Assembly (NCBI GenBank): GCA_947304585.1
Contig: CAMZBI010000006.1
Coordinates: forward strand, 18,393 to 82,392
DNA from: an uncultured Clostridia bacterium
GTDB taxonomy: Bacteria > Bacillota > Clostridia > UBA1212
Reading direction: 5' to 3'
Length of the DNA: 64,000 nucleotides
Part shown: one piece after another, positions 1-10,777 of the stretch
Layout of the letters: the number at the start of each line of letters is the position of its first letter
How positions within the stretch are numbered: position 1 is the first letter of the stretch
Notes under the pieces: model-generated
Seen by the model: the letters and a program-made list of their open reading frames with translations, nothing else
Told to the model about the DNA's origin: nothing
Database searches by the model: none
Program-made: the position numbers and the translations under genes

Positions 1-455
1 ATATTATTTCTACCGGCGGTTACGTGCTGGCCGCTGGACTGGTCTACAGGGCCGCAGAGGGAATCAAGCGGGGAATGAAAAACAAAACAGCCGGCGAGGC
101 GGTAAAACTGGTGCTTTCAACGTTTGCAGGCATTGGCGTCACCTGCGGGCTCATGACTCTCTGGAATATCGTTCTTACGCCAATGTTTATGGGGATCGAC
201 AGACAGCTCCTGATAGAGAATTTTCTGGGGCTCATAGTTATATTCAATCTTATTAAGATATCCATAAACGGCGTCGCTTCCGCTGTTTTTACAGTTCCTT
301 TCAGAAAACTTGCGGAGAGGTTCCCGGGCGAGAGATCGATCCTTTACACCGACTCAGGAAAGAAGACAAAATACGTGGACACGCTGCCGGGGCTGGGCAT
401 TATTGCCGGGGCTCTTTTGACTGTTGCGATCATCGCATTGGCGGTTTTCAAATGA
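1..455 (+). CDS. ECF-type transporter substrate-specific (S) component-like membrane protein, truncated at window start
   Basis: Open frame runs in from base 3 (IISTGGYVLAAGLVYR...); several hydrophobic helices; GTG at 24 is probably internal. Confidence 0.55.
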   Translation, partial: IISTGGYVLAAGLVYRAAEGIKRGMKNKTAGEAVKLVLSTFAGIGVTCGLMTLWNIVLTPMFMGIDRQLLIENFLGLIVIFNLIKISINGVASAVFTVPFRKLAERFPGERSILYTDSGKKTKYVDTLPGLGIIAGALLTVAIIALAVFK

Positions 456-511
456 TATTACCCGGGATATCCGGTACAAGATACACTTAAACACTGCTGA
501 CTGGAGAACTT

Positions 512-1606
512 ATGGCGGAGAAAAAACTGACTGCCGGTCGGAAAAAAGCGAACAGATTTTTCTTTTTCGGGCTTCTGATACTGATTGCCGCTGCGATCAT
601 CGGCGGAATTTCGGGAGCCGCGGTGGCTGTTGGCGTTAAAAACGCATCTCTGAACAAGCGGAAAGAGTGTGTCCTGAAGATCGGCGAGAAGGAAGTGTCG
701 AGGGAGCAGTTCGAGCTGTTCTGCATTACAGTCATTGAAGGATCCGGATTTGAAGCAATTGAGGCGGGAACTGCGTCGGAGAACGCCCTTGCCAATGCAG
801 TAAAGACCAGGGCCTCCGAATATGCCCGGCAGTATATCGCACTGACCACGGAAGCGGAGAAGACCGGAATCACACTCTCACCTCTCGAAAGGGCGGAGAT
901 CGATTTCAAGGTGGAAGACATCCCCAAAGGCGAAGAGATCACGTCCTACTACATCAGAAACTACGGAGTGACGGAGGAGGGCTACCGGGATTTCCTTGCA
1001 GGCTGGAAACTCTGCGAAAAATATATCAATACCACCGCCGACGGCATCACCCCGGACGAGGACATGAAACGGACCATCTTTGAGGCCAATGCGGAAAAGC
1101 TGGGCTGGGGCCTTGCGGACGTGATCTATTTCGACATCAGCTCCAGCGATTCCGGAGACGCGGAACTTAAAAGATCCACTGCCGGCAAGATCTGCGACAC
1201 AGTTAACGGAGTCCCGGACGACGACAAGGAACGTATATTTAAAAGTTTTTACGACAATTTCAACGAACAGGGATTCGGCTCTTCCGGCATCAACGTGGCC
1301 CTCACCGGGGACGTTGCCGCAGACCACCCGGTGCTCTTTGAAGCGGTGAGAAAGGCCGTGGAGGGGTACTGCTACGTGGTGGATGACCAAACTGCGGTGT
1401 TTGCGGTCAGAGTCAGAGAAAGGTTCATGTTTGATTTTTACAAAAATTCGGAAGAACTGGCGTTAATAGTCAGAGACGAGATAAGAAGGCAGGTTGCCGA
1501 AGATACCGTCAACGACGGAGTCTATAACGTGTTTAAGACCCAGGCGTTTGACACCGTGAACGTGAAGCCGCTTATCGCCGCAAGGAAAGAACTGAATGGA
1601 CGTTAA
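512..1606 (+). CDS. Membrane-anchored SurA/PpiC-like (foldase-type) hypothetical protein
   Basis: N-terminal TM helix followed by '[18 protein letters not shown]...' typical of SurA_N-like regions; overlaps queA start. Confidence 0.5.
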   Translation: MAEKKLTAGRKKANRFFFFGLLILIAAAIIGGISGAAVAVGVKNASLNKRKECVLKIGEKEVSREQFELFCITVIEGSGFEAIEAGTASENALANAVKTRASEYARQYIALTTEAEKTGITLSPLERAEIDFKVEDIPKGEEITSYYIRNYGVTEEGYRDFLAGWKLCEKYINTTADGITPDEDMKRTIFEANAEKLGWGLADVIYFDISSSDSGDAELKRSTAGKICDTVNGVPDDDKERIFKSFYDNFNEQGFGSSGINVALTGDVAADHPVLFEAVRKAVEGYCYVVDDQTAVFAVRVRERFMFDFYKNSEELALIVRDEIRRQVAEDTVNDGVYNVFKTQAFDTVNVKPLIAARKELNGR

Positions 1607-2675
1607 AGATTTTGATTATGAGCTGCCCGAGAGGCTGATCGCCCAGACGCCCCTTGCCGACAGGACCGCCTCAAGACTTATGGTCGTTGACAGAGTTACG
1701 GGGCAAATTGAACACAGACACTTCTCGGATGTGGGAGAATATCTGAGACCCGGAGACTGTCTTGTGCTGAACGACACAAGAGTTATCCCCGCCAGGATCC
1801 TCGGCAAAAAGAAAGAGACCGGCGCGGCGATCGAATTTGTTCTTCTTAAAAGGTTGAACGAATCGGCGGTCAGCGAGGTCCTTGGAACAGGTGCTCCGGA
1901 GGATGATTACGGAGACGGCCCGGTGTGGGAAGTCATACTGAGGCCCGGGAGAAGGGCGAAAGAGGGGGCTGAGTTTAACTTTGGCGGCATCTTGGACGCC
2001 AAGATCCTCAAAGTGAAGCCCGACGGAAACAGAATAGTCCGGTTTAAGTGCGACAGGCCCTTTGAGGAGGTTCTGGAGACCGTTGGCGCGGTGCCCCTGC
2101 CGCCCTACATCAAGGAAAAACTTGACGATCCCGAAAGGTACCAGACCGTGTACGCCAGAGAAAACGGCTCCGCAGCAGCACCCACAGCGGGTCTTCACTT
2201 TACGGATGAACTGCTGGATTCTCTCAGGGCCAAGGGCATTAGCACCGCCTTTGTGACTCTTCACGTGGGACTTGGAACCTTCAGACCCGTAAAGGCCGAA
2301 AAGGTGGAAGACCACCTGATGCACGAGGAATACTTTGAGATCACCCGGGAAAGCTGCGACCTCATCAATTCCTGCAGAAAGAACGGGGGCAGGGTGATCG
2401 CGGTGGGAACCACCTCCACGAGAGTTCTGGAGTCGGTTGCGAAAGAGGACGGCTCCCTTGAGCCATTCTCAGGCTCCACGGGGATATTCATTTACCCGGG
2501 CTACAGATTCAAGGCGGTGGACGGCCTTATCACCAATTTCCACCTTCCCAAATCAACGCTTATCATGCTGGTGAGCGCCTTTGCAGGGAGAGAACACGTG
2601 CTGGAGGCTTACAGGACGGCTGTCGCGGAGGAATACAGATTCTTCAGCTTCGGAGACGCCTGCCTTTTCATATAA
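1596..2675 (+). CDS. queA: S-adenosylmethionine:tRNA ribosyltransferase-isomerase
   Basis: [30 protein letters not shown]..., [38 protein letters not shown] motifs. Confidence 0.97.
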   Translation: MDVKDFDYELPERLIAQTPLADRTASRLMVVDRVTGQIEHRHFSDVGEYLRPGDCLVLNDTRVIPARILGKKKETGAAIEFVLLKRLNESAVSEVLGTGAPEDDYGDGPVWEVILRPGRRAKEGAEFNFGGILDAKILKVKPDGNRIVRFKCDRPFEEVLETVGAVPLPPYIKEKLDDPERYQTVYARENGSAAAPTAGLHFTDELLDSLRAKGISTAFVTLHVGLGTFRPVKAEKVEDHLMHEEYFEITRESCDLINSCRKNGGRVIAVGTTSTRVLESVAKEDGSLEPFSGSTGIFIYPGYRFKAVDGLITNFHLPKSTLIMLVSAFAGREHVLEAYRTAVAEEYRFFSFGDACLFI

Positions 2676-2756
2676 AAACGAATGACACTGGGCGCAAGGA
2701 AACACGGATTGGCCGCAAGTCAGATTACTTTAACTACGACAAAAGGAGAAATCAAA

Positions 2757-3032
2757 ATGACAGACAGTTTTTTGGACGAGAATTCAATAAAGTTGACGGA
2801 TGAGAACGGAAAAGAGTTCAGGTTCAGCCTTCTGGACCTTATTGAATACGAAGGCGGAGAATACGCAGTACTGATTCCCGGAGAAAAGTATGACGGCCGG
2901 GTCACGATCCTTAAAGTGGAAGACGTAAACGGGGATTCCATTGCGGATTATATAAGCGTTGACGATCCGGCTGTGGTGGAGGCGGTATTCGACATCTTCA
3001 AGAAAAAGGTGGAGGAAGCTTCGAAAGCCTGA
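2757..3032 (+). CDS. DUF1292 domain protein
   Basis: ATG at 2757 after AAAGGAG; 'IKLTDENGKEFRFSLLDLIEYEGGEYAVLIP' is DUF1292-like. Confidence 0.75.
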   Translation: MTDSFLDENSIKLTDENGKEFRFSLLDLIEYEGGEYAVLIPGEKYDGRVTILKVEDVNGDSIADYISVDDPAVVEAVFDIFKKKVEEASKA

Positions 3033-3072
3033 GCACACAGGCCGGAAGGTCTGATACGCCAATATAAAAAAT

Positions 3073-3111
3073 GCGGGGCAAAGCACGGAATTACCGTTGA
3101 CTTTACCCCGC
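3073..3111 (+). terminator. Hairpin between DUF1292 gene and convergent lipoprotein gene
   Basis: GCGGGGCAAAG...CTTTACCCCGC with inner ACGG/CCGT pairing. Confidence 0.5.
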
Positions 3112-3162
3112 TGTGTTATTTTGCGCCGCTTGCCGGAAAGCCCCGGCACCGGCAGCCCGGTA

Positions 3163-6100
3163 TTATTCTGCTTCGACTTTAAACGTCCTTGGCGTTCCCT
3201 CAGTCATCGTTACCGCAAAACTGTAGGTAAACGTTCCGTCGCTGGAATAACTTACAAAGTAACCGTCGTAGCCGAGGCTTGAAGCGACTGTGTAGGGCAC
3301 CCACTCGCCGTCGATCTTTTCATATATCTTCGGAACGGTGAGCTCGGTAAAACCGCTTGCGACCACAGTGATGTTGTGGTCCCGCTCCCAGAAGGACTTG
3401 TAGGCGGTATACTCTTTTGTGGCATAGCCGGGGAGGTCTCTCACGTTGTTGAGACCGCCGGAAACGGTGAATTCGACTGATTTTCCGTCGCCCGTCTTAA
3501 CAGTGGGAACGACGTTGTCGGGAAGAACGGTGCCGACCGAGGCTTCAACGGTGACCGGGTGCAGGAGAGTGTTCTCCCGGACCATGCGGACGTTGTCGTC
3601 GTTCTCGGAAAAATAGGAGCCCCAAGGCATCAGAATGCAGCTGAATCTGATATGGTCGCCTTTCTTGAAGGTGGTCTTTCCGTTTATGTCAAGGGTAAAC
3701 GCTGCCATGCCCCTGCCTTCCCGGACCACGAAACCGCCGGTGTAGGCCTTGCCGCCAATGGTGATGTCGCTGGACTTCAGAAGGAAGGAAAGGTTGGAAC
3801 TGGAATCGCTTTCCACATAGGCCTTGGGGTTTGAAGTCACCTTGTGGAAGTAGTCAAAATAGGGGTGGTCGTTGCCCAGCTTCACTACTCTGTACTCGTC
3901 AAGGGACGCGTTTTCGATGACGCAGTTGTTGTCCTTGTCAAGGTAGCCGAATTTTTCAAAAGGCTCGTACATTGCGTAAAGGGAAAAGTCTTCGATGACG
4001 TTGTTTACGGTCACGTCGTCAAGGAACTCGTAATCCACTTCATAGTACGCCCTGTTTTCGTCGGTGTCCGGCATCTCCACGTGGCGGTAGGATTCAAAAA
4101 CCTTGCCGTCGTAGGAGGTGTAGTAAAGAGTGATGTCCGCAAGGACGGGGCCGCTGGAGGCGATATTGGTCATGCCCACGTTTTCGTAGGAATTGAATTT
4201 GCCGTCCGCATCGGTGTAACGGAGAAAATAATGGGCACCGTTGTTGGAGTGCTGGGGCTGCTGACCCTTTTTCACCTTGGCACCGGTGGGGTTGCCGTTG
4301 TCGTCCACCACGTCAAGGTAGTCGTCCGCCCAGTAGAGAGCCGAAAGTCCTCTGTGGTCCGGAAGCCTGGTCTCCGCGCAGTAGAGGTGGATGCAGTTGG
4401 TCTCGGTGACGCCAAGGCTGAGATGGTAATATGCCGAGTGGAATCTGATGGAAGTCACCTGCTTGAGACGGTAGTTGCCCCACTGCTCGTAAAGATCGCA
4501 GAGAGTGTAAGTGTTGTCCGTGTCGGGGCCCACCACCATGGGGAAGATGGAAAGACCGTAGGAGTAGCTGTCGTTGTCGGTGTAGAAGAGTTCCTCGCCG
4601 TCCCGGGCAAAGTTTTTGCAGGCCTCAACTGTGATCGGGAGAAGCACTCCGTCTTTGTCCAGAAGCACTGCGCATTCAAGACATCCCGTGTCGGGGGTCT
4701 CGCCTCTTACGTAAACTGTCCTGGTGGAGCCATTGGCCTCTGTTGTGAATTTTACCTTATGCTCGTCAAGTGGCGCATTGTAGGCAACGTCAAAACTGTC
4801 CGCACCTTTGATGTTGAAAATGTATGCTCCGGTCAGCTGGTCGTAACCCTTGTATGCGGATCTCTTCGAAGAACCGGCTGTGTCGACGCTGAACTCCAGG
4901 GGGAACCGCTCAAAATATGCCTGGTCGAGGAATGCCCCGAAATCGTGGCTCTCGTCGGTATAGATCCGGCGGGCGATGTAGATGCTGCCGCCTTTTCTGA
5001 CTTTCTTGCCGTTGACCGCCAACTCCTGGGTGACGACGTACTGCCCGTCCTCAAGTTTTACGGTGAGTTTTCCGGCATATTCCTCGTCGTTGCCAAGAAT
5101 TATTCCGAACACGCCAACACCTTTTATGTCAAAGCCGGCGTACGCAGCGGTGTCCCAGTCCACTTCGTCAAGGGAGTAGTGGGAACCTTGGTTGTCGTTC
5201 ACAACGAACTTGTCAACGGTCTCCGCATCGATCTTTGTAACGGTGCCTACGGAACTGACTGAGGTGGTCTCGGCTGTGGCCACAAACCTCACGTTTTCGT
5301 GGATCTTGTCGGAATAGACGTTGTAGTTTCTGTCCAGCTTGAAGGGCGGGATGTCCTTCGAGAGCTTTATCATTGAGAATTCTTTTACGTAGACCTGCTC
5401 GCCCACGTAGCCGCCGCAGTCGAGACGAAAGGCGGTCAGGTATCCTTTCAGATTGGCGTTGTTGTCAAAATATATGATGTACGTGTGGTACTCGCCGTCG
5501 GATATTGGTTTGAAACTCATGTGGGACTCGGCAACAAAAGTTTTCAGCTCGCCTGCCACGTAATACAGTTCGCAGTTGCCGGCGCCGGAGCACTTGAGGG
5601 TGACCAGAAAGGCGTCGTAATCGTCAACGTTGTATTTGTTCCCGGGCACTCTGAAACACATGTAAGGGTCGTAGGTGCTGGTCACGGTAAAACTGTAGGA
5701 GCCGTCGCTCTGGGCAACGGGACTTTCGTAGTCGTGGTGAACAAAGCAGTCGTCAAGGGGAAGATTTGCCTTTTCCGTATATGTGCTTTCGTCGCCGGAG
5801 GCAAAGGTGTGGTCCAGAACGTGAAGATTGTAATAGTAGATGCCCTGGTCGTAGAGGTTGGCCCTTGCGGGAGTCGCCCCGGCAAAGAACGTATTCCCGG
5901 TGTCCATGGTGATGAAAGTGTCCATGGTGTCGGAAATGTATACGCCGCCCTTGGTGTTCTGAATTGAACTCAGGCCGCTGTAGCCGTTGTGAGGCGCCAA
6001 TGCGTATATGAGCTTGCCGTTCTTGTTCTCAAGGATGTACGAACTCCGGGAGGAGCTGTCGTAGTAGCCGTTGACCGCATTGGCGTAGTCCGCAGCCTTC

Positions 6101-6276
6101 GTTATCGTATCGCCGTAGGGACCTGTGTAATCCTTGTAGATCACGGGCTCCGCTGTGGGAATGACGGGCGTTGTCGTGCCGGAGGGTTCCTCCGGGGTCA
6201 CGCAGCCGAAGCAGAGAAGCCCCAGGACTGCAAGAAATGAAAGAAGCAGAACAGTTTTTAACCAGCGTGATTTCAT
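3163..6276 (-). CDS. Large (1037 aa) secreted lipoprotein of unknown function
   Basis: Signal peptide with lipobox (FLAVLGLLCFGC); 'CVTPEEPSGTTTPV' low-complexity linker; beta-rich body; no family recognised. Confidence 0.8.
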   Translation of the reverse strand: MKSRWLKTVLLLSFLAVLGLLCFGCVTPEEPSGTTTPVIPTAEPVIYKDYTGPYGDTITKAADYANAVNGYYDSSSRSSYILENKNGKLIYALAPHNGYSGLSSIQNTKGGVYISDTMDTFITMDTGNTFFAGATPARANLYDQGIYYYNLHVLDHTFASGDESTYTEKANLPLDDCFVHHDYESPVAQSDGSYSFTVTSTYDPYMCFRVPGNKYNVDDYDAFLVTLKCSGAGNCELYYVAGELKTFVAESHMSFKPISDGEYHTYIIYFDNNANLKGYLTAFRLDCGGYVGEQVYVKEFSMIKLSKDIPPFKLDRNYNVYSDKIHENVRFVATAETTSVSSVGTVTKIDAETVDKFVVNDNQGSHYSLDEVDWDTAAYAGFDIKGVGVFGIILGNDEEYAGKLTVKLEDGQYVVTQELAVNGKKVRKGGSIYIARRIYTDESHDFGAFLDQAYFERFPLEFSVDTAGSSKRSAYKGYDQLTGAYIFNIKGADSFDVAYNAPLDEHKVKFTTEANGSTRTVYVRGETPDTGCLECAVLLDKDGVLLPITVEACKNFARDGEELFYTDNDSYSYGLSIFPMVVGPDTDNTYTLCDLYEQWGNYRLKQVTSIRFHSAYYHLSLGVTETNCIHLYCAETRLPDHRGLSALYWADDYLDVVDDNGNPTGAKVKKGQQPQHSNNGAHYFLRYTDADGKFNSYENVGMTNIASSGPVLADITLYYTSYDGKVFESYRHVEMPDTDENRAYYEVDYEFLDDVTVNNVIEDFSLYAMYEPFEKFGYLDKDNNCVIENASLDEYRVVKLGNDHPYFDYFHKVTSNPKAYVESDSSSNLSFLLKSSDITIGGKAYTGGFVVREGRGMAAFTLDINGKTTFKKGDHIRFSCILMPWGSYFSENDDNVRMVRENTLLHPVTVEASVGTVLPDNVVPTVKTGDGKSVEFTVSGGLNNVRDLPGYATKEYTAYKSFWERDHNITVVASGFTELTVPKIYEKIDGEWVPYTVASSLGYDGYFVSYSSDGTFTYSFAVTMTEGTPRTFKVEAE

Positions 6277-6362
6277 AAAAACCTCCGTTTAAGCCGGAAA
6301 ACATTGCCGGCGGTATACAAAGGACCGGAGAGCACTCCTCCGGCCCGGATTAAATACAATAA

Positions 6363-7841
6363 TCAGGAAAGTCTGGATATTCCGTCCCTTATCCTTCTCA
6401 AGGTTTCGTCGTATCCAAGTATTTCTGCAAGCTCCGTGGCGCCGCCGGGGGTGGCGGGAAGACCGCTGACAGCAGTACGCAGAGGCCAGAGAAGCTGACT
6501 GTTTTTGAGCTCCTTCGAAGCTGCAACGCCAAGGAGAAACTCGTAGATCTTGTCGGAAACAAAGTCATCCTTTACGGAGGGATCGTTCTCAAATGCCTCT
6601 TCAATTATTTTCAGCGAAGCCAGGGATATCTCCCTGTCGGTCTTCATCTTTTTGTGGCAGTAAAGCTCCGTGTCGTAATCCGGCAGTTTTGCGATAAAAC
6701 TTATTTTTTCGGGGATCTCCGCAAGGGTGCTGATCCTTGTTTTTACAAGAAGAGCGATCTTCCTGAGAGTCTCGGGAGAGGGAACTTCTGTACCGGCGTC
6801 CTCAAAGACCTTTTTGACGGTGTCGAGGGTGAGACCCAGGAAACGGTCCTCGTCCATGCGCTTTATGTATTCGCCGTTCATCCAGGTGAGTTTTTCAATG
6901 TCGAATATCGCAGGGGACTTGCTGATGCCTGAGATGGTGAAGGCTTTCTCAAGCTCGCCAAGGGTGTAAAACTCTTCGTTGCCGGAGGGGCTCCAGCCAA
7001 GGAGACAGATGTAATTCAGGATCGCCTCGGGGAGATATCCTTTTGCCACAAGGTCGAAGAAGGAGGCGTCGCCGTTGCGCTTCGAGAGCTTGTGGTGCTC
7101 GTCCTTCATGATGGGGGCGCAGTGAACGTAAACGGGGATCTCCCAGCCGAAGGCCTCGTAAAGAAGATTGTATTTAGGCGTGGATGAGAGGTATTCGTTG
7201 CCCCTGACCACGTGGGTGATGCCCATGAGATGGTCGTCCACCACATTGGCGAAGTTATAGGTGGGAAGACCGTCGCTCTTAAGAAGCACCTGATCGTCCA
7301 GAGTCTTGTTTTCGACTGTGATGTCGCCGTAGACCGCATCTGTGAAGGTGGTGGTGCCTGTAAGAGGCATCTTCTGGCGGATGACGTAGGGGATGCCGGC
7401 AGCAAGGTTCACCGCAACGACGTCCGGAGAGAGATCCCGGCAATGCCTGTCGTAGTTAAAGCCCGTTCCCAGAGCCTCATCGCTGGTCTTTAGGCCTTCC
7501 AGCCGCTCCTTTGTGCAGAAACAGTAGTAGGCGGCACCCTTTTCCACAAGGAGTTCCGCATATTTCTTATATATGTCCTTGCGCTGGCTCTGGATGTAGG
7601 GACCGCAGTCGCCTTCCTTTCCGGGGCCCTCGTCGTAATCGATCCCCGTGGCCTTAAGGGTGTTGAACACCACGTCAAGGGCGCCTTCCACATACCTCTC
7701 CTGGTCGGTGTCCTCGATCCTGAGGAGAAAATCGCCGCCCTGGGACTTTGCGATAAGATACTCGTAAAGAGCCGTGCGGAGATTTCCGATGTGCATGTAG
7801 CCCGTGGGGCTGGGAGCGAATCTTGTTCTGGTTTTTTTCAT
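6363..7841 (-). CDS. gltX: Glutamyl-tRNA synthetase
   Basis: [56 protein letters not shown] motif; start set at 7841 with GAGGT RBS (the 599-aa ORF over-extends). Confidence 0.97.
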   Translation of the reverse strand: MKKTRTRFAPSPTGYMHIGNLRTALYEYLIAKSQGGDFLLRIEDTDQERYVEGALDVVFNTLKATGIDYDEGPGKEGDCGPYIQSQRKDIYKKYAELLVEKGAAYYCFCTKERLEGLKTSDEALGTGFNYDRHCRDLSPDVVAVNLAAGIPYVIRQKMPLTGTTTFTDAVYGDITVENKTLDDQVLLKSDGLPTYNFANVVDDHLMGITHVVRGNEYLSSTPKYNLLYEAFGWEIPVYVHCAPIMKDEHHKLSKRNGDASFFDLVAKGYLPEAILNYICLLGWSPSGNEEFYTLGELEKAFTISGISKSPAIFDIEKLTWMNGEYIKRMDEDRFLGLTLDTVKKVFEDAGTEVPSPETLRKIALLVKTRISTLAEIPEKISFIAKLPDYDTELYCHKKMKTDREISLASLKIIEEAFENDPSVKDDFVSDKIYEFLLGVAASKELKNSQLLWPLRTAVSGLPATPGGATELAEILGYDETLRRIRDGISRLS

Positions 7842-8013
7842 AGGTGATACCTCTTGATCGTTTGTTTTATTCCGCTTCGCTGCGGCTTTCGTCAGGGTAT
7901 AATTTATCATAAAAAGCAGTTTTTTTCCACAATTTTTATTTAAAAGCAAAGGGACGTTGTGATAAAATTGAACCGTGTTAAAACTGACTCCAAGGAACGG
8001 CGGTGTTTTTAAA

Positions 8014-8484
8014 ATGGCGGAACTGACCAATGCAATACGGCTTCTCAAAGACGCAGGAGCGTTTATCAATGCCCATGAGTACACCGGAGCGTTTACCGAC
8101 GCAGGAGAACTGGCATTGGCGCTTGGGCTTGACCCCGACAGAGTGTTTAAAACACTTGTCACTGCGGGGAAAAGCGGAAATCACCATGTTTTCGTGGTGC
8201 CGTGCAGGGGGAAACTTGATCTTAAGAAGGCGGCTTCCGTATGCGGCGAAAAATACGTGGAGATGATCCCTCAAAAAGATCTCCTCAAGACCACCGGCTA
8301 CGTCCACGGGGGCTGCTCGCCTGTGGGAATGAAAAAACAGTTTGACACGTATATAGACGAGACCTGCGTGCTTTTTGAAACGGTCTGCTTCTCCGCGGGA
8401 CGGGTCGGCGAGCTGGCGGAAGTGAAAACGGAAGTGTATCTGGAAAAGTTCGGCGCCGTCACCGCAGATCTTACGCAGGCCTAA
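8014..8484 (+). CDS. ybaK: Cys-tRNA(Pro)/Cys-tRNA(Cys) deacylase, YbaK/EbsC family
   Basis: [32 protein letters not shown]...[14 protein letters not shown]; start at ATG 8014. Confidence 0.88.
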   Translation: MAELTNAIRLLKDAGAFINAHEYTGAFTDAGELALALGLDPDRVFKTLVTAGKSGNHHVFVVPCRGKLDLKKAASVCGEKYVEMIPQKDLLKTTGYVHGGCSPVGMKKQFDTYIDETCVLFETVCFSAGRVGELAEVKTEVYLEKFGAVTADLTQA

Positions 8485-8511
8485 AACGAAATATTGTAAA
8501 GGAATTTGCCA

Positions 8512-9459
8512 ATGAACATTACTGTACTCGATCAAAACACTGTTACAATGGGTGACCTTGATTTCGGTCCCCTTGAAAGACTTGGCAAGGTCAGTTATTA
8601 CGACGCTCTTCCCGAAGACCGGGTGGTGGAGGCCTGCCTTGGCGCGGATGCTGTCATCATCAACAAAGCCAAAATGACGAGAGAAGTCATAGAAAGCCTG
8701 CCTGACCTAAAGTATATAGGCCTTTTTGCCACCGGATACAACAACGTGGACTGCGCTGCCGCAAGAGAGCGGGGAATCGACGTGGTCAACGCCCCGGGGT
8801 ACAGCACAGACTCCGTAGCCCAGCTGGTCTTCTCTTTTATCCTCTCGTTTGCCACCAGCATCCGGGAATACGACGAATCCGTTCACCGGGGAGAGTGGGT
8901 CTATTCAAAGACTTTTGCCTATTTCCCCTACAGGCTCACTGAGCTTGCGGGAAAGACCCTTGGCGTGGTAGGCTTCGGAGCCATCGGAAGGAAAGTCGCC
9001 AATATCGGCGCGGCCCTTGGAATGCGGGTCATTGTTTACTCCAGAAGGATTTACGACGACTGCCCCTATGAGCAGGTCGGAAAAGAACAACTGTTCCGGG
9101 AGAGCGATTTCCTGTCCCTCAACTGCCCGCTGAACGAGGGTACGGCGAAGCTCGTGAACGAAGAGACACTGGCACTGATGAAAAAGACTGCTTTTATCGT
9201 CAATACTTCCCGGGGCGGAGTTGTGGACTCAAAGGCCCTTGCGGAGGCTCTGAACCGGGGAGACATTGCGGGAGCAGGCATCGACGTCCTTGAAAACGAA
9301 CCTATGCGAGGCGACGATCCTCTGCGGACCGCCAAAAACTGCACGATCACTCCTCACATAGCTTGGGCGTCGAAAGAAGCCCGCACGAGACTGATCGAGA
9401 TGGTGACGGAGAGCCTGAGACTCTGGAAGAACGGTGAAAAGAGGTTCGTGGTCAACTGA
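8512..9459 (+). CDS. D-2-hydroxyacid dehydrogenase (NAD-dependent)
   Basis: LGVVGFGAIGRKVANIGAALGMRVIVYSRR Rossmann motif; FIVNTSRGGVVDSKALAEAL; ITPHIAWAS. Confidence 0.92.
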   Translation: MNITVLDQNTVTMGDLDFGPLERLGKVSYYDALPEDRVVEACLGADAVIINKAKMTREVIESLPDLKYIGLFATGYNNVDCAAARERGIDVVNAPGYSTDSVAQLVFSFILSFATSIREYDESVHRGEWVYSKTFAYFPYRLTELAGKTLGVVGFGAIGRKVANIGAALGMRVIVYSRRIYDDCPYEQVGKEQLFRESDFLSLNCPLNEGTAKLVNEETLALMKKTAFIVNTSRGGVVDSKALAEALNRGDIAGAGIDVLENEPMRGDDPLRTAKNCTITPHIAWASKEARTRLIEMVTESLRLWKNGEKRFVVN

Positions 9460-9485
9460 TATAACGAAACGCAGAAACGATAAAA

Positions 9486-9524
9486 AAAGACCGGCACAGC
9501 AAAAAAGCGAAGCGCCGGTCTTTT
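9486..9524. terminator. Bidirectional intrinsic terminator
   Basis: AAAAGACCGGC...GCCGGTCTTTT between convergent genes. Confidence 0.85.
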
Positions 9525-9547
9525 AACATATTGCAGATTGTTCTGCC

Positions 9548-10777
9548 TTATTCGATCACTTTGAGTGTTATTCCGCAGGTCGCTCCGCCAAAGCCTTCGC
9601 AGAGAGACTTGACAGTCTCTTCAAGTTCTGCAGGCGTCAGCTTTCCGGTGAGGAAAGAGGTGGTGCCGCCGCAGGTGATCATTTTGAGCCCCGCCAGCCC
9701 CGGCGTAAACTCGCCGTCGGGGATGTCGTCAAGTCTGATGTAGTATCTGCAGGCGCTGTCGTCGGGAACGATCTCCGCTTCTTCGCATATGAAGCCCGGC
9801 TTCACCGCATCGTTTTCCGCATTCATAAGAAGTTCCACTATGTCGCCGCAGATGGCATTGGCGGTGGGGAGCTTGCCTGCGCCGATTCCGTAAAAGAAGG
9901 TCTTTCCGGTGTACTTTCCCTCGATCATGATGCCGTTGTAGGCACCGCTGACTGAGGAAAGGTGGCTGGTCTTCATCACCAGCATGGGTTCGACGAAGGA
10001 AACGATTTTTTTGCCGTTATGCTTTGTGCCTGCGATGAGCTTGACCTTTCCGCCAAGGGCGTCGGCCATGGCGATGTCCTCCGCAGTGATCTTTCTGATC
10101 CCTTTGGTGGGGATCTTTTTGTAATCAACGAACCTGCCGTAGGATATGGACGAGAGAATGGCGATCTTCCTGGCGGGGTCGAAACCGTCAACGTCGGAGG
10201 AGGGATTGGCCTCGGCGTAACCTCTTGTCTGAGCTTCCCAGAGGGCTTCCTCAAAGGACAGGCCGTCCTCTTCCATGCGGGTGAGCATGTAATTCGTGGT
10301 GCCGTTGACCACGCCTATGATGCTTGTGATCTCATTTGCGCCCATGCAGACGCGAAGAGGGCGGATGATCGGCACGCTGCCGCCGACGCTGGCCTCGTAA
10401 AGGAAGCGGACCCCCTTGTCGTAGGCGATGCTTTCCAGTTCTCTGCCGAATTCCGCCACAAGATCCTTGTTGGACGTGACCACGCACTTGCCTGCCAGCA
10501 GCGCTTTTTTCGTGATGGTATAGGCAAAATCAAGGCCGCCAACAGTCACAACGGCAACGTCTATCTCGCTGTCCCCCAGCACGTCCCCCGGGTTTTTCAC
10601 CGCATATTTTTCGTAGGGCGTGCCCGCAAGGTCTCTGATGTCGAGAATCGCCTTGAGCTCAACCTTCCGGCCGAACCGTTTGCTGAGCTTTTCCGATTCA
10701 TTGATCAGTATATCGGCAACGCCGGAACCAACAACTCCGCAGCCTATAACGGCTATCTTAAAAGATTTATCTGTCAT
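9548..10777 (-). CDS. hom: Homoserine dehydrogenase
   Basis: FKIAVIGCGVVGSGVADIL; NGTTNYMLTRMEEDGLSFEEALWEAQ; GFDPARKIAIL; start at 10777. Confidence 0.95.
   Translation of the reverse strand: MTDKSFKIAVIGCGVVGSGVADILINESEKLSKRFGRKVELKAILDIRDLAGTPYEKYAVKNPGDVLGDSEIDVAVVTVGGLDFAYTITKKALLAGKCVVTSNKDLVAEFGRELESIAYDKGVRFLYEASVGGSVPIIRPLRVCMGANEITSIIGVVNGTTNYMLTRMEEDGLSFEEALWEAQTRGYAEANPSSDVDGFDPARKIAILSSISYGRFVDYKKIPTKGIRKITAEDIAMADALGGKVKLIAGTKHNGKKIVSFVEPMLVMKTSHLSSVSGAYNGIMIEGKYTGKTFFYGIGAGKLPTANAICGDIVELLMNAENDAVKPGFICEEAEIVPDDSACRYYIRLDDIPDGEFTPGLAGLKMITCGGTTSFLTGKLTPAELEETVKSLCEGFGGATCGITLKVIE

Noticed and set aside
3844-5262. 472-aa plus-strand ORF within the large lipoprotein gene
   Set aside because: Opposite strand has signal peptide, lipobox and 1037-aa frame; this is a shadow ORF rich in V/G/H.
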